Origin: a virus
Direction: 5' to 3' (one strand)
IMG/VR virus record: IMGVR_UViG_3300046522_000740
Span: 1 to 53,579 of that record
Length of the DNA: 53,579 bases
Shown piece after piece: positions 15,792-22,026 of this stretch (position 1 is the first letter of the stretch; each line of letters opens with the position of its first letter). The notes under the pieces were generated by a model that saw only the letters and a list, made by a program, of their open reading frames with translations, searched no databases and was not told where the DNA came from. Made by a program: the position numbers and the translations under genes.

Positions 15792-16157
15792 CTGCTGTAC
15801 CTGCTCTCCGCGTGGTCCTGAAGTAGGGCCACCTGGAGAGCATCCGGCCCACACTCGGCGGGCCGGTAATCTCTTCTCTTGCACAGGCCGACGGTCGCCT
15901 TCCCGTCAGTAGCTTCCAGCGCGACACGGGATCATGGTCCCAAGGCCAAACGCTTACTCGCCACCACGCAGCCTCTCCAGCTACGCCCTCCGAATGAGGT
16001 GTCCTGTGCCCAGCGCCGACATGAGGTCGAATCGCTGCATACCGTTGCGCGGTACGTCCGCTGGCTATGCATCGGCCAGCTCGGCGTTCATCTGGTTTTT
16101 AAAGAGCGGTGAGGCTTGAGGGCCTCCCGAGGGGCTGTGTAGCTTGCCGTCTCGATG
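15792..16157 (-). ncRNA. Candidate structured leader RNA of the PL transcript
   Basis: About 365 bases without a convincing gene, transcribed leftward if the PL assignment is right. On the minus strand I see several hairpins: GGCCC with GGGCC (15849-15867), GACGG with CCGTC (near 15885-15905), and GGGA with TCCC around CATGA (15929-15942). A boxA-like element lies upstream at 16091-16110. This layout suggests an antitermination leader of the nut or put type. The plus-strand frame here has no ribosome site. Confidence 0.45.
16091..16110 (-). promoter_or_regulatory. boxA-like antitermination element
   Basis: The minus strand reads CCGCTCTTTAAAAACC, close to the ribosomal-operon boxA (GCTCTTTAA core) bound by NusB/NusE. 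It lies about 50 bases downstream of the predicted PL start, as nutL does in lambda. A clear boxB hairpin right after it is not obvious. Confidence 0.5.
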
Positions 16158-16163
16158 GATGTA

Positions 16164-16192
16164 AATATGTACCACTGGTTCACAGTCGTCAA
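16164..16192 (-). promoter_or_regulatory. Candidate leftward early promoter PL
   Basis: On the minus strand -35 TTGACG (16192-16187) and -10 CATATT (16169-16164) are separated by 17 bases. The -10 box and the region just beyond -35 are covered by operator-like sites that match those at the cI/cro promoter. Transcription would start near 16157 and run toward the recombination genes and integrase. Confidence 0.65.
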
Positions 16193-16206
16193 GTACCAAA
16201 AGTACA
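16168..16206. promoter_or_regulatory. Two CI/Cro operator-like sites (OL)
   Basis: TGTAC-cactg-GTTCA (16168-16182) and AGTAC-caaaa-GTACA (16192-16206) fit the TGNAC-N5-GTNCA pattern seen at the cI/cro promoter and are centred 24 bp apart, the same spacing as there. They overlap the candidate PL promoter. They were recognised by comparison within this sequence only. Confidence 0.65.
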
Positions 16207-16224
16207 CAATTTTCTCGCGCCCAC

Positions 16225-16249
16225 AAAAAAGCCCGCGCTAGGCGGGCTT
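16225..16249 (-). terminator. Intrinsic terminator after the BamE-like gene
   Basis: On the minus strand AAGCCCGCC and GCGGGCTT form a stem with a short loop followed by TTTTTT. It would end transcripts coming from the cI side, separating the lysogenic unit from PL. Confidence 0.8.
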
Positions 16250-16265
16250 CAATGGGACGGCTGAA

Positions 16266-16574
16266 TCACTCGTCAGGGCTTGGCTTGGCGATGAAATCCT
16301 TTGGAATGTACGGAACTTTGGTCACCTTGCCGTCCTTCGTCTCGAAGGAAACGGTTTTGGCGCCACTGAAGGCGGTGGCATGGCTGTAGATCCACATCTG
16401 GCCTTCTTCCCTGGATGTGACCATATAGGGGTTGCCCATGATCTCGTAGAGCTGGTCTTCGGTCATGCCGACCTTGACCTGGCTCGCCTGGCCAAAGGTG
16501 AATGGCGTTCCCGCGCATCCGGCCAGGACGACCACGACAGCGGCGAGAAGGAATCGATGGAACTGGCGAATCAT
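16266..16574 (-). CDS. BamE/SmpA-like small outer-membrane lipoprotein
   Basis: 102-aa lipoprotein with a signal peptide and lipobox LAGC (Cys at about 20). Its mature domain has the SmpA/OmlA (BamE-like) pattern SQVKVGMTEDQLYEIMGNPY. Cellular BamE supports outer-membrane protein assembly; stand-alone small relatives occur in phages with unknown roles. It is the last gene before a terminator, downstream of cI on the same strand, so it may be made in the lysogen. Superinfection exclusion at the envelope is possible but not shown. Confidence 0.8.
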   Translation of the reverse strand: MIRQFHRFLLAAVVVVLAGCAGTPFTFGQASQVKVGMTEDQLYEIMGNPYMVTSREEGQMWIYSHATAFSGAKTVSFETKDGKVTKVPYIPKDFIAKPSPDE

Positions 16575-16737
16575 GGGTGACCTCCCTGTGAGTTAGGTCG
16601 CCATCCTACCACTCTGGCCATCCGCCATCACGCAGGCAAAGAAAAGCACGCGCTCGGCGGGCTTTCTGTAGATGGGGCCAAATCCCTTTGGCCTGGTCAT
16701 ATTGGCCAAGAAGCGTGACGGGGGGGTGACAGGCATG

Positions 16738-16763
16738 AAAAATCCCGCCGAGGCGGGCTTTTT
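16738..16763 (-). terminator. Intrinsic terminator after DUF4760 gene
   Basis: CCCGCC and GGCGGG with a two-base loop are flanked by an A-run on one side and a T-run on the other, so this stem could stop transcription in either direction. A related, weaker stem without a good T-run lies near 16640. Readthrough or a separate promoter would be needed for the lipoprotein gene. Confidence 0.7.
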
Positions 16764-16788
16764 GGCGAGGCGTAGCTGTGATTTTAAG

Positions 16789-17337
16789 CTACTTGGCTAG
16801 GAGAGGGGCAGCCCGCCACCGTGTGACCATTGCCTCGAAATCTTGATACGGCGTCTGAGAGCGTTTCTCGACTCTCACTGCATTGATGTACGGCTGCGAG
16901 CGCTGGAACATGTCCATTACCGTCGTGTACATGCTGTCCTTGATTATTTTTTCACAATAGATTCCGTGGCTTACGCACACCGAGACGCGCTCCCAGAAAT
17001 TCAATGTGTACCGAATTTTGTCTGCCAAGTCTGATTTACGTTTTTCATCATCAGTGGCATAGCTCACAATGTTGTCAGTGTTTGAGCTATGGATCTCGCG
17101 GATCGTCTGATAGCCCTCGATCAGATTTCCGTCCGACCGGGAATTGAACATGAAGAGGGCAGTTTCGGTCTGCTTTGCTATTTCTCTGGTGTGGGTGATA
17201 GCGGCGACGGCCGCCTCCCTGGCGCTCTTGATGGCTAGGAGGGTAGCTATAACGCCACCGAGCAGGATGACGTTGTTTATGGATGCTGCAGAGAAAAGGT
17301 TGCCGACCAGTTCACAAGCCTGAGGAGATACGTCCAT
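16789..17337 (-). CDS. DUF4760-like membrane protein in rex position
   Basis: 182-aa protein with one membrane span (about 20-37), a short coiled segment, and a C-terminal helical domain with RYTLNFWERVSVCVSHGIY and DMFQRSQPYINAVR blocks typical of DUF4760 proteins. It lies downstream of cI on the same strand, where lambda has rexAB, and its base composition is lower in G+C than the early genes. No strong ribosome site is seen before ATG 17337. A role in lysogen-expressed exclusion is inferred from position only. Confidence 0.75.
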   Translation of the reverse strand: MDVSPQACELVGNLFSAASINNVILLGGVIATLLAIKSAREAAVAAITHTREIAKQTETALFMFNSRSDGNLIEGYQTIREIHSSNTDNIVSYATDDEKRKSDLADKIRYTLNFWERVSVCVSHGIYCEKIIKDSMYTTVMDMFQRSQPYINAVRVEKRSQTPYQDFEAMVTRWRAAPLLAK

Positions 17338-17409
17338 TTCGATTTGCTGTCCTACTCGCAGATACCAGAAAGGAGGCCTTAGCCCCCTTTCGCTTGATGT
17401 TCGACCATC

Positions 17410-17448
17410 TTACAGGTCGTCGTGCTCATCGCGCTTATAGATGTTCAT
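17410..17448 (-). CDS. Micro-ORF, 12 codons
   Basis: MNIYKRDEHDDL with GGAG six bases before the ATG, located between cI and the DUF4760 gene. The ribosome site is better than that of DUF4760, so this may be a translated micropeptide or a leader. Very short frames like this often arise by chance. Confidence 0.3.
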   Translation of the reverse strand: MNIYKRDEHDDL

Positions 17449-17529
17449 TTCTAGCTCCACGCTAATTTTTCGCTTGGATACAGCCTACAAGATAGGCTGG
17501 AAAAACTGGTACCGGGTAAATTAACCCTA

Positions 17530-17598
17530 TCAGACGCCTGGATAGCCAGACCAGGTGCCTAGACGTTCTTCCTGAAGCGTGGTCATAAACTGTTTCAT
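17530..17598 (-). CDS. Micro-ORF, 22 codons
   Basis: MKQFMTTLQEERLGTWSGYPGV, with GGGAGG seven bases before the ATG. It is the second short frame with a strong ribosome site in the gap upstream of the DUF4760 gene. The peptide is not hydrophobic. Support is the ribosome site and spacing only. Confidence 0.35.
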   Translation of the reverse strand: MKQFMTTLQEERLGTWSGYPGV

Positions 17599-17895
17599 TT
17601 CAGACCCTCCCTGTATGCAGCGCTTGGTCCTGCGCCGTCATGCTATTTGTACAAAACCCTGTGGATAAGTTCAATATTGACACGAGCACCGATAAATGCA
17701 GGTTAAGTTAATTTTGCGGTTTTCCACAAAATTTACACAGATCCTAACGGATTTCAGAAAGATAGCCGAGTGTCAAGACCTAGCATCGAAGGCCTGCCGC
17801 GTGTACGCATAGAGCATCACAGCAGTACCGAGCGCCAAAATACCTTGCCCAGTACGATGATCCCACTCTCGGCCATCCGCTGACCTGCTCCCATA
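17599..17895. other. AT-rich gap with a DnaA-box-like 9-mer
   Basis: No gene seen. The segment contains TGTGGATAA (17660-17668), an exact DnaA-box consensus in reverse, within AT-rich DNA, and a TTGACA at 17677 without a matching -10. It may hold the promoter for the micro-ORF/DUF4760 unit. A single DnaA 9-mer is weak evidence for an origin. Confidence 0.4.
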
Positions 17896-18144
17896 TCACT
17901 GTGCTTTTTCTGGCTGCGTTCTTGAAATGCCTCCCACCTTCACCTCATCCCCATACCCCACCAACCGATCCTCCCCAGCCTGCATCACCTGGCAGATCCT
18001 GATCACTGCCTGGGCGTCGTGCTCGTTTCCGGCCTCGCTCAGGCGTACCGCAATGCGCATCAGCTCGACCGCCGACCACTTCAGGTCGGAGGCTAGCCCC
18101 TGGAGGTCGCGGTGTAGTTCTTGGTTGGTCTTGGTTAGGGGCAT
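17896..18144 (-). CDS. Small hypothetical protein downstream of cI
   Basis: 82-aa helical protein (MPLTKTNQELHRDLQGLASD, then DAQAVIRICQVMQAGEDRLV). It starts three bases after the cI stop, with GGAG about 10 bases before the ATG, so it is probably cotranscribed with cI and made in the lysogen. No recognised family. Confidence 0.7.
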   Translation of the reverse strand: MPLTKTNQELHRDLQGLASDLKWSAVELMRIAVRLSEAGNEHDAQAVIRICQVMQAGEDRLVGYGDEVKVGGISRTQPEKAQ

Positions 18145-18146
18145 GG

Positions 18147-18899
18147 CTAGAGGACTCCGCCACGCCAAATTACGCGACCCAGGATTCGGTGCTCATGGAT
18201 CTCGCCGTCCGGCACCTTAAGATCCGCATAGAGTGCTTTGTCTGGGTTATCGCTGCGAATTATCCAACCCTCGAGGTCGGAGAAGATCAGACGCTTGACG
18301 ATGGCGCCCTTATTCTCGCTGAAGAGCGCGAAAACCTGGCCGTCCACAGGATCGACGTGTGACTCATCAATCAGCAAAACGTCGCGGTCACTTATGGTTG
18401 GCTCCATGCTTGAACCCTGCGCGTAAATTACCTTCAGGTTCTTCGGGTTTAGCGCCATGAACCGGATCCACTCGCGCTTGAATGCAAGCGTCCCCCTAAC
18501 CTCGACATGGTCGTTGGATTGACCTGGCCCCGCCGAAACAAGGGCGGTGTACTGCTTGATGTGGACGTACGCGTCTTCTTCGTCATCCTCAGTAGGGAAG
18601 GCGGGGATGTCGGCTGGCTGTGCCGCCAATGGCTTCAGGGTTTCATGATCGCCATCCCGCATTCCGCCGCGCCCGTACTCCAGCCACTCAACCCGGACCT
18701 TGAGCGCGGATGCCAGGGCAAGCATCTTGGCCCCGCCTGGCATCGACTCTCCGTTTAGCCACTTGCTACTGGCCTTGGGTGTGACCCCGGCCAGTTTCGC
18801 AAGGCGAGCACCACCGCCCCACGACGGAATATCGTTGGCAAGCAGGGCTTCTCTCAAGCGCGCCGCGAAGGCCGCTCGTATTTCTTCTATCTGAACCAT
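18147..18899 (-). CDS. cI: CI-type phage repressor (LexA/S24 family)
   Basis: 250-aa lysogeny repressor. The N-terminal HTH is GGARLAKLAGVTPKASSKWL (about 29-48). The C-terminal S24 domain has the cleavage site A123-G124 in VSAGPG, catalytic S164 in GSSMEPT and K202 in GAIVKRL, so it should self-cleave with activated RecA during the SOS response. I place the start at ATG 18899: a GATATT -10 box ends six bases before it, which would give a leaderless mRNA as for lambda cI. An upstream ATG at 18944 also lacks a ribosome site and lies within the operator region. Confidence 0.93.
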   Translation of the reverse strand: MVQIEEIRAAFAARLREALLANDIPSWGGGARLAKLAGVTPKASSKWLNGESMPGGAKMLALASALKVRVEWLEYGRGGMRDGDHETLKPLAAQPADIPAFPTEDDEEDAYVHIKQYTALVSAGPGQSNDHVEVRGTLAFKREWIRFMALNPKNLKVIYAQGSSMEPTISDRDVLLIDESHVDPVDGQVFALFSENKGAIVKRLIFSDLEGWIIRSDNPDKALYADLKVPDGEIHEHRILGRVIWRGGVL

Positions 18900-18905
18900 A
18901 GGTTC

Positions 18906-18935
18906 AATATCGCACGCGCTTGCATGTACTTTCAG
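18906..18935 (-). promoter_or_regulatory. Candidate PRM promoter for cI
   Basis: On the minus strand the -10 box is GATATT (18911-18906), with a weak -35 CTGAAA about 18 bases upstream. The predicted start falls on the A of ATG 18899. A weak -35 suggests dependence on activation by bound CI, as in lambda. Confidence 0.5.
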
Positions 18936-18947
18936 TTCCGACATAAT
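18920..18947 (+). promoter_or_regulatory. Candidate PR promoter for cro
   Basis: -35 TTGCAT (18920-18925) and -10 CATAAT (18942-18947) are separated by 16 bases. One operator lies in the spacer and another begins immediately at and after the -10 box, so repressor binding would block it. Confidence 0.65.
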
Positions 18948-18982
18948 ATGTACTGACAGTTCATATTTCGTTTGGAGGCCCC

Positions 18983-19222
18983 ATGCAGGAGCTCAAGAAG
19001 GCAATCGATGATGCAGGTGGCGTAACTGCCGTTGCTCTCGCTTGCGGGAAAACGCCGCGCGCCGTCTACAAGTGGCTCACCGCTGGCTGCCTCCCGCGCA
19101 CCGAATACACCGGCGAAACAACCTACGCCGAAAAAATCGCAGTCTTGGCAAAGGCCAATGGCAAGCCATTCAAGGCTCAGCGCCTTCTGGCTACCACTGC
19201 GCCAGCCAAGACCGCCGCCTAA
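18983..19222 (+). CDS. cro: Cro-like repressor (YdaS-type HTH)
   Basis: 79-aa DNA-binding protein divergent from cI. The HTH is [21 protein letters not shown] (about 12-32), of the Cro/YdaS type that compares with Cro of lambdoid phages. TTTGGAGG precedes ATG 18983, and PR with two operators lies immediately upstream. It should compete with CI for the same sites and favour lytic growth. Confidence 0.88.
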   Translation: MQELKKAIDDAGGVTAVALACGKTPRAVYKWLTAGCLPRTEYTGETTYAEKIAVLAKANGKPFKAQRLLATTAPAKTAA

Positions 19223-19252
19223 CCCATCCCAACCGCAAGGAGCAGTACAGCA

Positions 19253-19447
19253 ATGAGCGACCTGTCTCGACCCAGTGAAAAGAACATCAACCAGATGAAG
19301 GTCCTGCTGGACGACAAGTACGACGGGCTTCTGGAGTACGCCGCCCAGATCCATGGGACCAAAAAGGCGGTGCTGGCCCGCGAGGTGTTGAAGTCCTGGC
19401 TGCTCGATCTTGTTGGCAATTCTATCCGCGACGACCGCGCGGCCTGA
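19253..19447 (+). CDS. Small protein in CII position
   Basis: 64-aa protein following cro by 30 bases, with AGGAG about 10 bases before the ATG. It is helical (NINQMKVLLDDKYDGLLEYAAQ, split by KKAVLAREVLKSWLLDL). Its place is that of lambda cII, but I see no CII homology; the composition might suit a small ribbon-helix-helix protein. Function unknown. Confidence 0.65.
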   Translation: MSDLSRPSEKNINQMKVLLDDKYDGLLEYAAQIHGTKKAVLAREVLKSWLLDLVGNSIRDDRAA

Positions 19448-19459
19448 AGCGAAACCGTA

Positions 19460-19503
19460 GGGACCCAGCAGGGACCCAGCAGGGACCCGACAGGGACCGG
19501 AGG
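19460..19503. repeat. Four 11-bp direct repeats
   Basis: GGGACCCAGCA occurs at 19460 and 19471, GGGACCCGACA at 19482 and GGGACCGGAGG at 19493, a period of 11 bp, one helical turn. The last copy supplies the ribosome site of the gene at 19508. The array could be a protein-binding or RNA element in the early right transcript. Confidence 0.85.
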
Positions 19504-19507
19504 CCAT

Positions 19508-19705
19508 ATGCCAGACGAACAGAAAGGCATGGACCTTGATGAATTGCTTGATCCGCATGAGTTGCGATTGCTGGAGGCAGAGGCGGCGCGAAGGGGGATG
19601 ACCTCGGTAGAGCTGGCGAAGCTGGGGATTCAGCAGGAGCTGACCAGAAGGACCAGGCCAAGGGCCATGAGCGGAACGATTCAAGCGTTCCGCAAGCGAG
19701 AGTAA
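19508..19705 (+). CDS. Small helical protein
   Basis: 65-aa charged protein (DELLDPHELRLLEAEAARRG, then MTSVELAKLGIQQELTRRTR) with GGAGG four bases before ATG 19508. The MTSVELAKLGIQQEL segment looks like the helical part of a ribbon-helix-helix or Arc-type protein, so DNA binding is possible. It lies between the 11-bp repeats and the replication genes. Confidence 0.65.
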   Translation: MPDEQKGMDLDELLDPHELRLLEAEAARRGMTSVELAKLGIQQELTRRTRPRAMSGTIQAFRKRE

Positions 19706-19729
19706 AGCCCGTAGTCCGGGCACAAAAAA

Positions 19730-19753
19730 GCCGACGGGCAAGGTCGGCGATTT
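19730..19753 (+). terminator. Weak terminator-like hairpin
   Basis: GCCGAC and GTCGGC form a 6-bp stem followed only by GATTT. It could act as an early attenuator like lambda tR1, but the T-run is poor. Confidence 0.3.
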
Positions 19754-19780
19754 CGGTACAGCAGCTGTGTGAGAGGAACT

Positions 19781-20623
19781 ATGACAAACATCATCCAACT
19801 TGACAAGTCCAGGGGGTTCACCCGAATGGACAATCAGCTGATGGATGGCCTGATGGCTATCGACCTGTCCGCTCGTGAAATGAAGATCGTGCTGTACGTG
19901 GCCAAGGCCACCCTGAACTTCAACGAGGGCGCCCAGCGCATCCCGGCCACCGCCATCGCCAAGGCCACCAACATTCACCCCGACACGGTCTCCAAGGCTA
20001 TCTCTAGCCTGCTGCGACGCCGAGTGCTGTTCCGTGAGGGTGGTGCCCGTGGCGATATCGGCCTGTGCGACCCGAAGGAGTGGGTATTTGTTGAGCATCC
20101 GAATCAGACCATATCGTCTGATTCGGCTCAAATCGTCCGAATCGGATCTGCTGCGAAACAGACCGAAACCGACGACTCCCTTCTCTATTCCAAGAAAGAA
20201 CCCCTATTAACTCTTTCTTCGAAAGAGATTAATCCCCCCCAAGAGCCAACCGAACCGCCGAAGCCTGAGCGCAAAGCCCCGTTCGGCATGGCCCAGTTGC
20301 TGGCTGACAACCCCCACCAAGTGCCTGAGCAGCTTCTGACCGACTGGCTGGCCCAGCGTAAGGCGAAGAAAGCCGCAGTGACCGCCACTGTTTGGTCGAC
20401 CGTGAACGTCGAACTGGCCAAGTGCGCCGAGGCCGGGGTCACCGCGACCGCCGCGATCACCGAAGCCCTGTCCGCTGGCTGGCAGGGGTTCAAGGCCCAG
20501 TGGGTGATCAACCGAATCCGTGATAGCCGCCAGCAGTCAGCCCAATCCCGCCACCACGGCTTCCAAGACATCGATTACACGCAGGGCATGACCGCCCGCG
20601 GGGACGGTTCGTATGATTTCTAA
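19781..20623 (+). CDS. Lambda O-like replication initiator
   Basis: 280-aa protein. The N-terminal winged-helix domain (FTRMDNQLMDGLMAIDLSARE, then ATNIHPDTVSKAISSLLRR) matches the phage replication protein O family that binds origin iterons. A variable linker follows, then a C-terminal domain thought to recruit the helicase loader. GAGG lies four to five bases before ATG 19781; a GTG at 19769 is less likely. Inverted and direct repeats inside the gene look like its own binding sites. It overlaps the DnaC-like gene by 11 bases. Confidence 0.88.
   Translation: MTNIIQLDKSRGFTRMDNQLMDGLMAIDLSAREMKIVLYVAKATLNFNEGAQRIPATAIAKATNIHPDTVSKAISSLLRRRVLFREGGARGDIGLCDPKEWVFVEHPNQTISSDSAQIVRIGSAAKQTETDDSLLYSKKEPLLTLSSKEINPPQEPTEPPKPERKAPFGMAQLLADNPHQVPEQLLTDWLAQRKAKKAAVTATVWSTVNVELAKCAEAGVTATAAITEALSAGWQGFKAQWVINRIRDSRQQSAQSRHHGFQDIDYTQGMTARGDGSYDF
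20099..20236. promoter_or_regulatory. Candidate phage replication origin inside the O-like gene
   Basis: A perfect 11-bp inverted repeat CCGAATCAGAC / GTCTGATTCGG with a 6-base spacer (20099-20126) is followed by a third related copy TCCGAATCGGA (20136-20146). About 35 bases later comes an AT-rich stretch (about 20178-20236) with a TCTTTC/GAAAGA palindrome. Iterons plus an AT-rich unwinding region within the O gene match the arrangement of lambda ori. Confidence 0.7.
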
Positions 20624-21419
20624 GGCCATCGATCTCGCTGTGAACGACATCGAACGCCGCATGGGCGTGATCGCCAAGCAGGAAGGCCAGTGCGAGCAGC
20701 ATGGGCCCTTCGCAGTGATCATCCGCAAGTCCGGACAGAGCGGTTGCCCGAAGTGCGCACAGGAAGCCCGTGACGCCCAGGAAGTTGCCGAAAAGAAGGC
20801 CGAATGGGAGCGCGGCGCCGCTGCACGTCTTGAGCGCAAGTTGGGCGCTGCGCTGATCCCGCGCCGCTTCCAGGGCAAGACCTTCGCCAACTACCGCGCA
20901 GAAACCGACGCACAGGAGCGCAACCTGGCCAGATGCCGTGAATACGCCGACCAGTTCGCCCGCCACCGGGATGATGGCCGCTGCATCGTGATGACCGGCA
21001 CGCCCGGTACCGGGAAGACCCACCTGGCTGCCGCCATCGCGTCGCAGGTGGCGACCACCACCAGCATGACCGCCGTATACCGCACCGTCAGCAGCATGCT
21101 CCAGTTCATCAAGGGCAGCTATGGCGACAAGGCTGAGTACACCGAGTCCCAAGCCTTCGCCAGCCTGGTAGAGCCTGACCTGCTGATCCTCGACGAGGTA
21201 GGAGCCACCAAGCCTAGCGAGTACGAACTGGCCACCCTGTTCAACGTGATCAATGGCCGATACGAAGACTTGCGCCCGACAATCGTGATTTCCAACCTCG
21301 ACGCCGCGCGCCTTGGCGAGGTGCTGGGCGAGCGTTCTGTCGATCGCCTGCGCGAAGGCCGCGGCATAGGCCTGGTCTTTGATGGCGAATCGCACCGCCT
21401 GCGCAAGGAGGGAGTGTGA
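20613..21419 (+). CDS. DnaC-like helicase loader ATPase
   Basis: 268-aa AAA+ ATPase that should load the host DnaB helicase at the phage origin. The N-terminus has a probable zinc site (C27, H30, C45, C48). Walker A is GTPGTGKT (129-136), Walker B is LLILDEVG near 190, followed by VISNLD as sensor I and RSVDRLREG as an arginine-finger region. It overlaps the O-like gene, giving an O/P-type replication module that uses a DnaC homologue in place of lambda P. Confidence 0.92.
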   Translation: MISKAIDLAVNDIERRMGVIAKQEGQCEQHGPFAVIIRKSGQSGCPKCAQEARDAQEVAEKKAEWERGAAARLERKLGAALIPRRFQGKTFANYRAETDAQERNLARCREYADQFARHRDDGRCIVMTGTPGTGKTHLAAAIASQVATTTSMTAVYRTVSSMLQFIKGSYGDKAEYTESQAFASLVEPDLLILDEVGATKPSEYELATLFNVINGRYEDLRPTIVISNLDAARLGEVLGERSVDRLREGRGIGLVFDGESHRLRKEGV

Positions 21420-21838
21420 TGCGTGATCTAGTCGAATTGAGAACCGCTGCACTGAAAGGCGTTGAGCTGAACTGGGCAACATTCTGCGCCGTATACAAGG
21501 GCCTGGAGTCCAAGATCAATGTTGTTGAAGCCTGCACTCATGAGGTGCGAGGCCTGCTTAAGCCAATTGAATTTCCTCGGGCTGTCAGCCTGAGCTATCT
21601 CGGCGCGTACGGTGCTGAGTATCACTGGAACCCTTCGGGGGATTGGGAGTGCGCGGGGCCGCTGATCGACCGCTTCGAGGTTGAAATATTGCGCGCTGGC
21701 TCATGCGTGCACGCAAAGCTCTACGGGAAAACAGATTCATCCGGCGATGGCGAAACGGCTTTGGTTTCGGTTTGCCGAGCAATAGTCGCTTCGATTTTCG
21801 GCGAGAAGGTGAGCGTGCCCAAGGAGCTTACTCAATGA
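21419..21838 (+). CDS. NinX/DUF2591-family phage protein (copy 2)
   Basis: 139-aa protein with the NinX blocks SGDWECAGPLIDRFEVE and CRAIVASIFGEKVSVPKEL, matching those of the protein at 2234-2623. The N-terminal part differs more. AAGGAGG precedes ATG 21419, which overlaps the DnaC-like stop codon. It is in the right early operon, while copy 1 is in the left operon. Confidence 0.78.
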   Translation: MRDLVELRTAALKGVELNWATFCAVYKGLESKINVVEACTHEVRGLLKPIEFPRAVSLSYLGAYGAEYHWNPSGDWECAGPLIDRFEVEILRAGSCVHAKLYGKTDSSGDGETALVSVCRAIVASIFGEKVSVPKELTQ

Positions 21839-22026
21839 CCCCCGCACAAGAAATCACAGTTGCCCAGCTCAAGAGCCAGGGCTTTGCGCAGATCGTGGAA
21901 GGCCGGGAAATCGTCCGCATGACCAAGGGCGCAGACCGCCGTGTCGTGATGGCCGATGGCAGCCAGAAGCGCGGGTATCACGTTGAGTTCGAGCGCGCCG
22001 GGCAGCCGGCCGGGGAGGGGGTGTGA
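21835..22026 (+). CDS. Small phage protein
   Basis: 63-aa protein (MTPAQEITVAQLKSQGFAQI, then IVRMTKGADRRVVMADGSQK) overlapping the upstream stop by ATGA. It looks like a compact alpha/beta phage protein of unknown role, common beside nin-like genes. Confidence 0.68.
   Translation: MTPAQEITVAQLKSQGFAQIVEGREIVRMTKGADRRVVMADGSQKRGYHVEFERAGQPAGEGV

Larger units (their letters stand above)
18892..18963. promoter_or_regulatory. Three CI/Cro operator-like sites (OR)
   Basis: Sites: TGTAC-tgaca-GTTCA (18949-18963), the core of a 19-bp near-palindrome; TGTAC-tttca-GTTCC (18925-18939), overlapping the PR spacer; and TGAAC-catag-GTTCA (18892-18906) over the cI start. The first two are centred 24 bp apart, the third 33 bp from the second. 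The same pattern recurs at 16168-16206. Confidence 0.75.

Noticed and set aside
15879-16112. 77-codon plus-strand frame in the PL leader
   Set aside because: No ribosome site, not protein-like, and opposite to the promoter signals seen there.
17660-17668. Single DnaA-box 9-mer as a replication origin
   Set aside because: Only one copy, while the O-like gene carries clustered iterons with an AT-rich stretch.
19460-19503. CRISPR-like array
   Set aside because: Units are 11 bp, head to tail and without spacers; no cas genes are present.
19730-19753. Strong tR1-type terminator after the small gene at 19508
   Set aside because: Stem is short and the T-run is poor, so it is listed only as a weak candidate.
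18932-20131. 399-codon minus-strand frame across cro and replication genes
   Set aside because: Runs through the divergent promoter region and antisense to well supported genes.
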